DNA from: Torreya grandis
Taxonomy: Eukaryota > Streptophyta > Pinopsida > Cupressales > Taxaceae
Length of the DNA: 64,000 bases
NCBI GenBank assembly: GCA_037957365.1
Contig: JARHVA010003263.1
Location: forward strand, 1,289,501-1,353,500
Direction: 5' to 3'
Part shown: positions 11,191 to 22,670 of the stretch, in pieces
How positions within the stretch are numbered: position 1 is the stretch's first letter
How the letters are laid out: every line of letters starts with the position of its first letter
The notes under the pieces: model-generated
Database searches by the model: none
Seen by the model: only the letters and a program-made list of their open reading frames with translations
Told to the model about the DNA's origin: nothing
Translations under genes and position numbers: made by a program

Positions 11191-13947
11191 ATGAAATTCT
11201 TATTTGAGGACAACACTAAGTTAAACTCAATAGATATGATGAGATTTACCAACCCTAATATATTTTTGTATACAAAATTATGTATCCTACCCTATATGAA
11301 ATTAATGTGCATGTATCCACTCATACTACAAACTATGGGATCCATACCCATTAATCTTTAGTTCACAACCCTCTCTTCTCCTTAGAAGATCAGCTTGAAT
11401 TAGAATATACTTCATAAATTATTTTCTTCATTAATTAATTTCCTCAACATTGAGGAAAATATACTTATGCTATTTACCATATTATGATAAGTGTCAAACC
11501 AAAGATCCCCATTAACCTTCCCCCATATTTTCACATAGATTTTGGGACAATAGATTCTTTGCCTCTCAACTTCTTCCTTCTCTTTTGACCCCTTATCATA
11601 CTATGACCTTTTCCTCTTTGATTTCCTCCACCTCCATACCAAGTATCTCTACTAGCATGATAGGTTATACATCTATTGGGCCTCTTTAAATACCTGCTCT
11701 TCTCAATTCTTCCAATGGTGCATCATTTTCTACCCATGGTAATCATGCCTCAAGTGTTGCTTCTTCTCATCCCTCTACTAGTGCATCTTTTGCCATAGAA
11801 TAAATTCATGCTACTAGTGCCTCATTTAATCATAATTTCTTTCAAGATACTAATAACACACATGATACCAATCATAGTGGTACCCAAGCCACTAATACCA
11901 ATGCCAATGCTTCACACACTATAAATACCCCCACTCAAATCTATTAATTTTTTTTTAATATTAATTAAATTAACATTTTCCAAGATAATAATTCCAACGA
12001 AATGATGCAAATACAAAGTCATCTTATCCATCTCCAAAATCACCCTCAATAGGTTCTATGGGGAACTCATAACCAAAATGCCTCCTACCTCTTCTTCAGG
12101 ATTCTCATGGTAATCTCATCCCTTAACCTCTTCTTATTAAAAAAATAATTAAACACCTTCAAAATGAACCTATTATTCCTAAAATTGATAATACAGATAT
12201 AGGAGGTATCAACCCTACCATTAGTTATAATGGGTCAAACTATCCTACCTTACACTTAAAAACATTTGGAAATCTATACAAAGATTGGGTCAAGTTAAAC
12301 ACTTTTGCCACTACCAAGCTATTAGCAAAAAATCTCTCTAGAGATGCTTTAGATTGGTATAACCAACTCAAATCTCATTCCATCACTAGTTTTTAAGATT
12401 TAGTTAATGCTCTAGTACAATATTTTCAAACTAGTGACCTCCTTGAAAATACCTTGGCCCATTTTATCAATTGTAAGAAACTTGAGATGAAAAATACACA
12501 AGATTTCATGAAATGGTGGAAGACCTTGTCTGAAAAGTGTGAACACAATATGGAGGATGATAACCTCTTTCATCTATTTAAAAATTCTCTTTATCCTAAG
12601 ATGAAATATCAGGTCTAGACTCTCTCTCCATGAACTTTAGAAGAGGCCATTGACCAAACCAAGCACCAAGATTTCCTCATGCATCAATTTGAGCCATCCC
12701 AACCTTCTATGGGAACTTATATGCTAATAAAAAAAAAACATCATGATAATAATTATGTTGTCAATGATTCTTATGATACCATTCATAATATTCAAGTTAT
12801 TATTCCTAACCAGGCTTTGAAACAAGCTTCACCTCCCAACCACATCCCTAATCCTCATTTATTTTCAATAAGTAACATCAATGTTCATAAAAATTTATCC
12901 TTAGTAGAATTATAAAAGTGTCTACCAAGTCCTCTTCCATAAGATCTTGATCCCACTCATCACATGAAATCCTAGTACCATCCAAATAAATTATATTGGT
13001 TTCATGTTAGTTGGGGTCATTCCCATGAGACTTGTAGGCAATTGTGCAATTTGGCTATGGATTTCCTCCTTGGTACCAATTTTGATTATGATTATACCAT
13101 TCATAAATTTCAACAAGACTATGACATTGCCTTCAAATCCCATGAAACATAATCCAGAACTCAATCTTTGAACCATGCTAATGCTCATTTAGCCATCTAC
13201 AAAGATCCTCTTCTGAATCACCAAGATAACAATGATAATCTTACTCCTACTGATAATTTTGATAATATTATAGAACCAAATCCTAAATATTATTTGGTCA
13301 ACAAGACTAATATGCAAAGGGTAGTTTCCTTCATTGATTTTCATCCCATCCACATTAATCGATCATCTCACACTTTCTGTGTTATCCAAGATTCTTCCCC
13401 AACTTAGTTAATAGATTTTATCAAGAAGAACTTATATATTTTGATGAACCAATTCCTATTCCTCCATTAGATAACAATTTTCATACCATTTCTACCACTT
13501 TTAAAACTTCTTTACCCATCACCAATGATACTCAACCTTATACTACCACTTCTTCAAATTTATCTCATGACCATTCCTATGTCTACTACCATTCTTTCCA
13601 TACATCACCATCATAAGAAGGATCCCCCTTATTCCCCCATGGATCCTCCACCTATGGTATCTTATCCACCTATAGTCTCCCCACCCATGATTACCTCACC
13701 TATGGATCCTCCTTCACCTGTGAACCCTTATCCACCGATGACTCCTTCACCTATGGCCCATTCTCCACCGATGACCCTTTCATCCCCTATAGATTCTATT
13801 CCAATTAATTATCCTAAGCATACCCTACATGATAGACCTTATGATCATGGTAATTTTTGCATGCCTATATTTTATTTTGAGGAGATTCATTGTGAAGTAT
13901 TTTCTCAACTTTCCTTGAAGATAGATGAGACTCTAGTTGTAGTTTGA
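11191..13947 (+). pseudogene. Ty3/gypsy gag remnant (E1)
   Basis: The ATG at 11191 (MKFLFEDNTKLNSI) lines up with the E2 gag start (MKSPIRIFLDNLNPF), both preceded by ctcatc or ttcatc. A Ser/Thr/Asn-rich N-terminal part (about 11590-11950) leads into a retrotransposon gag core at 12210-12660, with LKTFGNLYKDWVKLNTFATT, AKNLSRDALDWYNQLKSHSI and MKNTQDFMKWWKTLSEKCEH. A knuckle-like WFHVSWGHSHETC lies at about 12998-13040, equivalent to C-x2-H-x4-H-x4-C of this group with the first Cys lost. A Pro/Met-rich repetitive tract follows at 13620-13800. Stops and frame changes break it. Gag forms the particle that packages element RNA. Confidence 0.8.
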
Positions 13948-13949
13948 GT

Positions 13950-14770
13950 TCAAATTCATAGAGACTTATTAGATGTTATGGATATTATATGAAGATAAAT
14001 CTACCAATATTTATGAACACATAATGGTGTTCTTTCATTTATTTTTTAATTTTGATTGGATGTGTTTTCCAAATTTACATTTATCTATCTTATCTCATTT
14101 AACATTATGTCAAATTCTTATTTATCTTAAATGATTGGTTAACGTGATTAATTATGTTTTGAACTTATTGCTTATGATGTCATTTTATTCCTTATATTAT
14201 CTTATGGCTTAATTTTCATGATTTCATAATTTTTCTTTTTGAGTTATTTTTATGTGGATATCTTGTTCATTCTCATGATTGTTTGATACCTTATGTTTAT
14301 AAACATGGATAATTGTTGTGACTTGGTTATATAAACCTTTATCCATTTATTCATTCCTTCTCTACCATGTGATTAGTTATAAAATAATTCATCTAATTAT
14401 AATTTCATTGTAATGGTCCATCTTGGATCTCCCTTTATTCCCTCATTTCCTTTCACAAACTAAGCATAAACATGGTTTAAACTTGCGATAACATGCTAGT
14501 TCATAAGTAAGCCTAAGTGTTTTAGTCAATCATTTATTTGGATACTTAGCTCCATTTATCCAAATCATAAAGCTCATTCATGTGTATCACTTTATCTCTC
14601 ATGATTTTTCATTCCAAGTTCATATGGAGGAGGAATATTAAAATCCATACAAATTCAAAATCCAAATCAATTAACAAAAGGAAATGATATAAAAGGAAAC
14701 ATTCAAAATTCCAAAAGTCAAATCACACTAAAATATGTGATTCTAAGAACATCTCATTCTATAATCGAAG
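13950..14770. other. E1 spacer at the site of the missing pol
   Basis: AT-rich, and I see no protease, reverse transcriptase or integrase motif in any frame. In E2, pol occupies the equivalent place between gag and the conserved block. Runs of attcatgtgtatcac-like words are present, but no clear repeat period was found. Confidence 0.5.
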
Positions 14771-14779
14771 ATCAAATTC

Positions 14780-14960
14780 CAAAGTTGGCCTCATGATAAA
14801 TTCAAGGTCTCTTGGGGTGTGGTAGGCCAGTAGATTGGAAAAGGAGAATACAAAAATCTTTTAGTGCTACCTACTTTCTCACTCAAGTACCCAATCTTCG
14901 TAATAGACTGATGGATTTTTAAGAGGTCTTGAAGAATGGGTAACATGTTGTGAGAAGGTA
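14780..14960 (+). repeat. Conserved post-pol block, copy in E1
   Basis: About 170 bp (ggcctcatg..aaggtctcttggggt.. to ..gaatgggtaacatgttgtg) matches 60850-61015 in E2 (+) and 39815-39990 in D (-). It is the best-conserved non-coding sequence shared by the three, located between the pol position and PMD. It has no coding potential common to all copies. Confidence 0.75.
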
Positions 14961-15239
14961 GGTCCAATTTAATTTTCTTGTTCAAAACCACCAATATGAA
15001 TTGATCGTAATATCTCACTTATTTTCCTACACAACTTTATGCTTATAGTGAATAAGTATCCTCTGTATATTGATGGTCACTAGTCACTTAGTGTCTTTCT
15101 ATGTCCTTAGTGTGCCTTAGTTTCCTAAGGTCTTCTCATAAGATGCCTACATTGTGATTTTTACATTCCTTATTTCATTCCATAAAATTATAATATTTCT
15201 CCTTGAGAAATTTTATTTTTTTCACTAATCACTCCCCTT

Positions 15240-15450
15240 AGGGATCCAGTTTTTGAGTTGCAGTGTAAGACCTTGGATAGGACTAGGCTTCTTCACAAAT
15301 TACCAAATTTTCACATAATACAATTCCAACAATCCCCTTTTAACATATTTCCCCCCATTTTTTCCACCTCATTGGTGTTCCATTTGTGATTGGTAGTGTA
15401 AAACCATGAATAAGACCTATCATTCCTCACAAAATTTTCCAATACCTAAG
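15240..15450 (+). repeat. Tandem repeat, two copies of an E2-shared unit
   Basis: Two units, marked by accttggatagg at 15270 and accatgaataag at 15402 (about 132 bp apart), match three units in E2 near 59987, 60101 and 60216. Each unit carries a gagttgtagtgtaagaccat-like core followed by ggataagacctagcattcct. Confidence 0.65.
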
Positions 15451-15599
15451 TCACAATAAAATTACTTGTGTCAAATTTGAGATAAGTCATGATTGATTAT
15501 GAGTTACACATCATTGACATGATTCCCATATTGATTTAATATGTTATATGCTTAATTCATTGATATTTCACTTTTATCTTCTTATTTTCTAATTGAATG

Positions 15600-15950
15600 T
15601 AAGAATAAAACCATTTTATTAAGTTTTTCATACTTCCCAACTTGAATTAATGTGATCAATTTAAGATCATTTTTCCAATTTATTTCTATTTTATATTTCC
15701 CAATGTGATTTAATATGATTGATTGAATTAATTGTTTAGTTTTTATACTATTTGTATTTCAAATGCTTTCCATTTTATTAAATTAAATTCATACTTCCCA
15801 ACATGATATAGTGTGATTTTATTTGTTGTAATTCGGTGCCAATATTTTTTATGGTTTAAAAACATTTTGTCCTCCTATTTACCACTTCTTGGTTTATTAT
15901 AACTAGTCATATTTTGTTATTAAACATTTCACATCATGATATAGTGTGTA
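15600..15950 (+). repeat. Tandem repeats before PMD, E1 copy
   Basis: Diverged units containing catacttcccaacWtgatWt followed by aatgtgatt lie near 15630, 15700, 15795 and 15930. The reverse complement of the same unit is duplicated in D at 39062-39260. Confidence 0.6.
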
Positions 15951-16204
15951 GTGCATTTTTTTGTGATTAATTATACTTTTCCAAGTCCCTTTTTCTTATT
16001 TCTTTTTAACCATGCATGTGTATTACATAATGATAGAAAAGAAAAGACTTCACATATATTTTCCATAACATATACAATAAAATAAAAATACATGTGATAG
16101 AAATAAATATATCCATACATCAAAAACCACAACCAAGATCCAATTTTCAAAATAATATGTCTCTATATATCATGTGTTTTATATAATGGTATAAAATACA
16201 AAAA

Positions 16205-18250
16205 TACATAACTCTAGCTCTATGGATGGGCTCCATCATGCCTATCTCGTGGCCTAGCCACACTGCCCATAGATGTCTTAGACTATCCCCTCTACATAGT
16301 ACACTATAATGAGGCCATATAAGATGTCGACCCTACTACCTATCCCTATAGGTTGGCCACCTAGGCTTGTACCTATCCTAGCTAGATCATAGTAGCCATG
16401 TGTGGCGCTCTATCCTGAGCTAAGGCCTACCAATTTTGTACCTATCCTACTCCCACCCATGTTAGTGGATGAAATCCATCCTTACATGTCTATATCTACA
16501 TTTTATCCCCCACCAATCTAAACCATCTTGCCTAAGCTACAATAGATGGTACCACAAGATCATCCAACATGGTGGGGTTGTATGGAGCCAGCACCCCATC
16601 TAAAATATCATGGTGCAATGCCATGACTATGGATCCCCATATAAACTCCTCTATCATAGGATCTATAAAACCAAAAATATATTGATATTAGATCACATAT
16701 ACATATAAAAATCTATCTATCAACCTATAATCACATACAACTAGTATTCTATGCCCAAAAATGACAACTATAACATTTATTACTAGTCCTAGTGTCACCA
16801 ATCATCATCTCCCCATCTACTTATCCACCAAGCACATCTCTCCATCTCCCTATCCCATAAACACCTCATCCATAAATAACCTCCTTATCAAGGAAAAACT
16901 AGGAGTCACCACTCATTCACATTATAGGCATGTCCTCAGATGTGCATTTATCAATGAGCTCTATCCTAGCCTAAATGTTAGATCATCTTGTATGACCACC
17001 CTCATTTATGATCAATCTCAGTGATAGTGCCTCCATCTATGGTGTATCTAAGGTGGTAATTTTTCATCTTACTATGGTGCCTATTATGGTACCTGTTTCA
17101 CCCTTGCATCAACATCTAGGCCCTCTCCTCCTTTAGTTGCTGGCTATCATTCTTGATTAGTCAATGGTCTCACATGCTATAGCCTAATCACTGATCTCTC
17201 AATTGGTGTTCATCCACCTCCACCCCACCTCATCTATTTATCATGTCATGCCCAAAAAGTAGGCACTAATAGAGGAGTTGATGGGTTTGGGTGTCCAAAC
17301 TACCTTGATAAGTATGCTACTATATGTGGCTCTACCCACTAGGTATAATGGACCATGATCCACACTTGAGCTATCCCTAGTGCCACAGTCACCTAATGGG
17401 GAAAAATAGTATTAATATATATGTAGGGATGCCACATCATCTCCCCTTGTATGATAGTATATAGTGATAAAACATGGGGCATGACCCACACTACCTAGTC
17501 CTATCTCTGTCTAGTCAGATGAAGTAACCTATCATCAACCACATGGGATAATCTAAATAGTCGATACATCGATAACCTCTCATATATCCATGCACTAAGT
17601 AATACCATTGGTCCCATGGTTTTCTTCCCTATGGAAAACATCCCATATATATAATGAATTATTTAGACCTAGATGATAGACCCAAAATCATATAAAACCC
17701 CCTAATCCAAAATGGACTGGCATATGACTATCGCATATAGTGGTACCTTGCCATCCAACTTGTGACATAACACTCATATTATCACAATTCCAATAATGAA
17801 TTTCTAGATGTCCAAAATATATAAAATATACACATCAAATAAACTAACCCTCAGCCTTGGGTAAATCTTATCTAAGCATATCACCCACCTGGCTAGTACT
17901 CATCTCTCTTCCAAATCATCTAGTGTCCCTCCTATAGGTAGTCTAAGCAATGCATGGATGTCCTACAATGTGATACCCATATATATGGTATCCCCATCCA
18001 CCACCCATAGAAACATGTTGGTTAATCATTCCCATGATTTAAAGAACATAACAATGAGATCAATAATCAGCGGGATGTGCCTCATCTCCATGATACCTCC
18101 CAAACCCATTGTAACCAGTCTCACTTTGTCCACATCTATCAAATGCTATAGAAAATTTGGTAACCATGATGCATCAATAAATCACCAATATCTATGATGC
18201 CTCTACAAAATATCAAACAACAAAGGATGTATTAGATCTTCATGTCATTT
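16205..18250 (-). pseudogene. Plant mobile domain (PMD) remnant, antisense in E1
   Basis: On the minus strand, about 18000 to 17930 reads GDTIYMGITL, a stop, then DIHALLRLPIGGTLDD, the T-L-x-D-[IV]-x-x-L-x-x-L-P-x-x-G signature of PMD. It is followed by LARWVICLDKIYPRLR (about 17880). The C-terminal end (SIDGQCG-like, about 16205-16290) matches the end of the D copy (SIYG, stop, CGSSTR near 38620). Many stops and frame changes are present. It lies opposite to gag and the LTR of its own element. Function, if any, in the ancestral element is unknown; host PMD proteins work in silencing. Confidence 0.7.
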
Positions 18251-18299
18251 ATAATCCAAATACATTCTTATAAATTTCACCAAACTCAGTTTGTTTGAT

Positions 18300-18625
18300 T
18301 TAGTTTCTTCATTTTCTACTGAATTGACCTATTATAAATTAAATCAACCCTAAACTTCATCAAGGGTACTAAATCATCCCTATCAAATTTATACTAAATT
18401 GGCCTCTACAATACTAAGTCAGCCACCCTTTGTCCTACCATTACTAATTTATCCTCCTTTCTACCTTGTAGTATTATATCAACCACTTCAAAAACAACTA
18501 AGTTGGCATACTAATACTAAGTTACCCCCTTCCTTAACCAACTAAGTCATCCCACTACTACACATTTGGCCTATTGGTTTTCTTTCCCTATACATACTAA
18601 GTCAGCCTGGTCAACTCTGTTCATC
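18300..18625. repeat. ACTAAGTCRGCC palindrome-derived word cluster (E1)
   Basis: Repeated words such as actaaattggcc, actaagtcagcc, aactaagttggc, actaagttaccc, actaagtcatccc and actaagtcagcctggtcaac recur at about 25-60 bp steps. They match the ACTAGGTCRACC family found in D, in the E2 leader and in the LTRs. They lie between PMD and the 3' LTR. Confidence 0.65.
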
Positions 18626-18649
18626 CATAGTGATGAATTTTTTTACCAA

Positions 18650-19390
18650 TTTACATAAATACCTTGAATATTTATTGGTCTAATTCCTTCCTACCCAATA
18701 CCACATTTTACCCCTAGTGTCCCTAAAAATTTCTTAAGGTTCATTCTAGTGCCTAGATTTTTCCTACCAATCAATTTTCTATAATTCACTCAATTTTAAA
18801 TAAAAATATTCAAATTTTTTAAATTTTTAGTGTTTACCTATGCTACACTCACTAAGACTGCTATACATCCTCCTCATCTCAACTATCATCTACTCACCAT
18901 CATAATTTTCTAGTCTCTCACTAGGTCTCTTAGAGATAAAATAGCAAATGAATTGTTTTTCACCCTATTTATATTTACTATTCAAATATTTTTTACGCTT
19001 CAAATATTTATCATTAGATTTCTTATTTTGATCATATCTTTGTCTCTACTAACAAATTATAAATTGTAAAATGTTCTAGAATCCTAACATCGTAGAGAAT
19101 ATTTTCAACTATTATATGTCTATGTTGTGAAAATTTCATTTTTTTTTCTCTTTTTCATTAATCTCTATAGGTTCACCTAATGTTCCCTACATTGGATGAA
19201 TTCAAATTTATTGCATCTCCTTCTTTATCTAAAACACTAAGGTAAGTAAAGGTATGTGTTTTTAAAAAAATTCATTTAATTTATCTTATTTTCTCCTTAC
19301 TACACTTTATTTAGCTTCAACAATATGTGTCACTATGTTCTTTTCATGAAGCACCATCCATGTTGCACCTACATGAAACATGATGAGCTT
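18650..19390. other. E1 pre-LTR spacer
   Basis: No gene is seen. It is collinear with D 35180-35930 on the opposite strand: both carry ttccYtacattggatg and actaaggtaagtaaaggtatgt (19230-19256 here), so this spacer is part of the family structure. The polypurine tract agtggggc lies at about 19393-19400. Confidence 0.55.
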
Positions 19391-19403
19391 CAAGTGGGGC
19401 ATA

Positions 19404-20590
19404 TGTATACACATAATATTTTCAAAACTTTATCAATTAGTGATGCTCTCTATCTTACAAGAACCCATCAACTCTTATTCTCTTTGAGTGTACACCTTAA
19501 GGGGTTTATCGAAAAAGGGGTGGGAAAACCATTAGTGATTCAAAAGATTTTTTCCCTTATTACCACTTGATATCTATGCACCTGTCTCCTAAAAACATTC
19601 CTCTAAGCTTTGCCTCCTATTTTTCACCCTTCTCTAGTCATTTTCCACCTTCATTATCTCTTTCCTAACCTAAAACCTTTTTTGATAGTTTACATTACAC
19701 TATCATCCCCATCAACCTTGTACTCTTATTGATAAAACTTTTTAGGGTCTAGGTCATCCCTTAATGGACCTAGTCTATGACCTAATTTGTTTTTGTCAAT
19801 AAATATACTAGGTTGACTGGGTCAACCTTGTCAGCCTAAAATTTTGAAAAGGATTAGGGTTAGATATTCCTATATAAAAACATCCACTTCACCATTTCTA
19901 AGAGAAGAGAAGAAGAATTAATATATATTTTTCATCTACTTATCCACTATTATACTTGAGGATCAAGATTAGGGTTTCATACTTTCTTTAAAGATATCGA
20001 TCTTGTCTTGTGGAGAAGTATTTTAGATGCATTTATAGGTTGTGTAGCATATATCTAATTTATCTTTGTCATCCTTACATACCACAATAACCTCTTGAAA
20101 ATCACTTTGGCCAAGGGATATATTGAGGCTTAATGGGTTTATCTTCAAAGGTAAGTATTCCTAAAAATTTTCCTCCTTTATAAGAGTAGATATATATGCA
20201 TTTTTACTTCTTTCCCATGCATTAGGATTATGTATACATGATGTGAATATATTTATTATATGAATTTTTACTTTTAAAGTTTATTACCCCTACTTTGTGC
20301 CACATTCTTTGGTGAGCACTAGATTAGATTATGTTTTACTTCCTATTAGTTTAGTGAATATGAAAACATAGGACATATTTAGGATTATTTCATATTTTTT
20401 CTTGATTAGAGGTTTTGTAACCCTCCCTAGTGATATTATTATGGTAAGAGATCCTTTGGCTAGGTCTAGTCGATCCATCTTGGTCATGACCCTGAATATC
20501 TAATGTATCCATAATCATAACTGTAAGTAGGATTTATCTTCTTTGAGATAGGATTGATTTATAGATATGATACATTTACCATTACATACA
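19404..20590 (+). repeat. 3' LTR of E1 (about 1187 bp)
   Basis: Starts TGTATACACATAATATTTTC right after a polypurine tract and ends TTACATACA. It aligns along its length with 50067-51244 (E2) and with the reverse complement of 33995-35168 (D). A TATA box (tatataaaaa) lies at 19871-19880, 467 bp from the start. A splice-donor-like AGGTAAGTATTC lies at 20149-20160. A palindrome word (actaggttgactgggtcaacc) lies near 19808. TG...CA ends are kept. The base after 20590 is flanking DNA, with no primer-binding site, so this is a 3' LTR. Confidence 0.85.
19871..19880 (+). promoter_or_regulatory. TATA box in the E1 LTR
   Basis: TATATAAAAA, at the same distance from the LTR start (about 460 bp) as in D and E2. 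This position fits the U3/R promoter of an LTR element. Confidence 0.65.
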
Positions 20591-20642
20591 CATGCATTTC
20601 ATGATATATGAGTGCCATAAAGGACATATAGGTCACACATGG
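20591..20642. other. Older flanking DNA and left target duplication of element C
   Basis: A 52-bp piece between the E1 3' LTR and element C. It ends in CATGG (20638-20642), which recurs at 33820-33824. With 33825-33994 it makes up what separated E1 and D before C inserted. Confidence 0.75.
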
Positions 20643-20865
20643 TATATACACTCTAATTTGGTCAAATAACCACAAGTATTGTATTTTATTGCTTTTTCAT
20701 AGGAAGGTCTTAGTGATGAATGTAGTTCTTGTTCATGTGGTAATTTTGGGTCTTATGGTATTTTTATGTCTTATTTTCCCTACTTTTTGCACCCTTAGTG
20801 GTCCTAAGTCATCCCCTCCTAGTCATACCATGCACTTAGCCTCATTATGTGAATTAAAACACTGT
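20643..20865 (+). repeat. 5' LTR of element C, left part
   Basis: Matches the start of the 3' LTR at 32617 (tatatacacYctaatttggtcaa, then the ggtcttaNtgaatgtag stretch). Homology stops near 20850-20866, where copia reverse transcriptase sequence begins. About 286 bp present in the 3' LTR (32835-33120), including its TATA box, are missing here. Confidence 0.85.
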
Positions 20866-20869
20866 TCAT

Positions 20870-21420
20870 AAAACTATCCAACCATCAGCGTGCTAATCGG
20901 TTTCACACAATCATCTAGAGACAAAATCAACCTGTGACCTTCCATGTCCCTAGAACACACTCATGCCAAAGAATCTTGCCACTTCCATATTCCTCATAAC
21001 ACACCTCTGAACTAACTTTACCTTTAGTTCAGTAACTCCCTGCATATGTGACCCTGCTACAAGCACAACATACAGTAATAGGATAATGTAGCTAATATTA
21101 TCCAACTTGATAAAGAGAAACACAATGGTCAAACCTCTATTGTCCTGCAGCTTACTCAAGACCATATACCTTGGCCTTTCGTCTCACGTGTCCATTCTCA
21201 CTCTTATTTATCCTGAACATCCATTCATCTCTCAGTGATTTCTTCTAGCTGGCAACTGCACCCAAAAACTCCCGTTTGGTTCTTCTCCAAGGAATCACAT
21301 TCCTCATCCATGCCAAGCTCCCACTATTTCCTGGATCTACCTACTCTGCTTCTTTAATAACTTCCTGGTTCTTTACCATCAGTGAGCAACAAGTAGTGTA
21401 AAGAAGGGAAATGATGAATT
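20870..21420 (-). pseudogene. Copia reverse transcriptase remnant
   Basis: Minus-strand translation gives a copia RT start (SGSLAWMRNVIPWRRTKREF, then KKSLRDEWMFRINKSENGHV) at about 21175-21345, and then YIILLLYVVLVAGSHMQGVT at about 21025-21090. The catalytic Y-V-D-D is destroyed: it reads Y-V-V with the following residues deleted. The match continues through RNMEVARFFGMSV (about 20955-20995). Multiple stops. This enzyme would have copied the element RNA into DNA. Confidence 0.75.
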
Positions 21421-21429
21421 TGAGGCTTA

Positions 21430-21712
21430 CTTACCCTTTCAGTCCTCCATCTGGGCGCTTGAGACTCCTTGACAGCTTGTTATCCACCCAAAATCTGTCT
21501 CAATGACCGATGCCAGTCACATCTCAGTCTGCATCTTACTGACATCGGTTCCATGTGACTACCTCATCGCCGACATTGGTTCCACCCTAACCAATGCCAG
21601 TGTTTATTTGTCTTGAGTCACCGACATCAGGCTGCACATAGCCGATGGCGATCCCTGTTTGGATGTCGACATCAGTTTTCTAACCAACATCAATCTCTGT
21701 GTTTTACTTGTG
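21430..21712. repeat. ACCGAYRTCGGT word patch inside the copia body
   Basis: Eight or more decayed copies of a 12-bp near-palindrome (gaccgatgccagt 21505, actgacatcggt 21538, gccgacattggt 21569, accaatgccagt 21589, accgacatcagg 21620, gccgatggcgat 21641, gtcgacatcagt 21665, accaacatcaat 21683). The same word fills part of the copia LTR at 24118-24235. The patch sits between integrase-linker and RT sequence, where no such non-coding insert is expected. Confidence 0.65.
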
Positions 21713-22530
21713 AGTGATGACCTTTACCCACGAGCTCCTTTTGGATCAAACCCTTGTCCATATCAACCTTGCTCTGCACAAAATTCTTCAGCCCCTTCCG
21801 TTGATCTCTATCCATCATCTTCTCCTTGAAAACCAAGGCTTTCTTGTTCTTGTCATGAACATCAGATTCCTCAAGAAAGGTCACTTTCTTCTTTTGCTTA
21901 CAGAAACCTTGATCCATGCTTTTCAAATCTGAAAGCATACCCATTAACTCAAGAACATGCATCTCCTTCTTATTCATGTGACCAAGCCTATTAAGCCACA
22001 TCTTCGAATCTACAGCTGAAGTAGATAAACCAGAAAGAGAATCAGTAATACAAGTAGATAGATAAAGTGTACCTACTTTCTTACCTCTTGCTATAACAAG
22101 TGCACCCTTGGTAACCTTCCAAGAGTCCACTGTGAGAGTTACTGTGCAACCCTCATCACCCAACTTTCTAATAGAAATCAAATTCCACTTCAGAACTAGG
22201 ACATGCATGACCTCATTCAACACCCATGTGTTACCTGTCTACAATTTCAGCTTCACTTTCCCTTTGCCAACCATTTGACAAGGCTTACCATCCCCTAAAT
22301 AAATTTCTCCAAAGTCTCCCTAGACATATTCATGAAAAAATTTCCTATTTGGGGATGCATGGAAAGAGGCACCAAAATCTAAAACCCAAGATTCTACTTT
22401 ATCTAAGGAACATACCAGAGCATCTTGTGCAACAAAATCCACAACATCTACTTCTTCATGTCCTTCATGTTGATCTTCATTCACCCAACAATCTCTCTTT
22501 AGATTCCATTGCTTTCCACATTTCTAGCAG
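21713..22530 (-). pseudogene. Copia protease and GAG-pre-integrase remnant
   Basis: On the minus strand, a zinc knuckle reads C, stop, K-C-G-K-Q-W-N-L-K-R-D-C (about 22500-22535): C-x2-C-x4-H-x4-C with His changed to Asn and a stop inside. The protease motif is ESWVLDFGASFH (about 22360-22395), where the catalytic D-[ST]-G reads D-F-G at 22371-22379. Then come NLISIRKLGDEGCTV and the GAG-pre-integrase MWLNRLGHMNKKEMHVL (about 21950-22000) and CKQKKKVTFLEE. Next comes a charged linker (ALVFKEKMMDRDQ, then VDMDKGLIQKELVGKG) that resembles sequence normally found after the integrase core. The core itself is therefore deleted. Confidence 0.75.
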
Positions 22531-22670
22531 GTTATTCTGCCATACTTGGACTTGGATCTCCTGCCTATCTTTGACCTTGATCTCCCATGCTTGATCTTCT
22601 CTCTTTGCCTTCCCCTACTTTCAACACTCAAAGCATTCCCTGATGATTCACCTGTGCTTTTCCTGTGAAT

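Larger units (their letters stand above)
9790..20590 (+). mobile_element. Non-autonomous Ty3/gypsy element E1 (gag + antisense PMD, no pol)
   Basis: Order on +: leader with hairpins, gag (11191-13947), a conserved post-pol block (14780-14950), tandem repeats (15240-15950), PMD on the opposite strand (16205-18250), a palindrome-rich stretch (18300-18625), a polypurine tract and a 3' LTR (19404-20590). Protease, reverse transcriptase and integrase are missing between gag and the block, whereas related E2 has about 5 kb of pol at that place. The left end is uncertain: no 5' LTR matching 19404-20590 was found, and the leader palindromes are those of element A, so a chimera is possible. Confidence 0.6.

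Noticed and set aside
21714..21932. Plus-strand open frame opposite the copia body, and similar frames at 22226-22594
   Set aside because: They are shadows of the minus-strand copia coding sequence.
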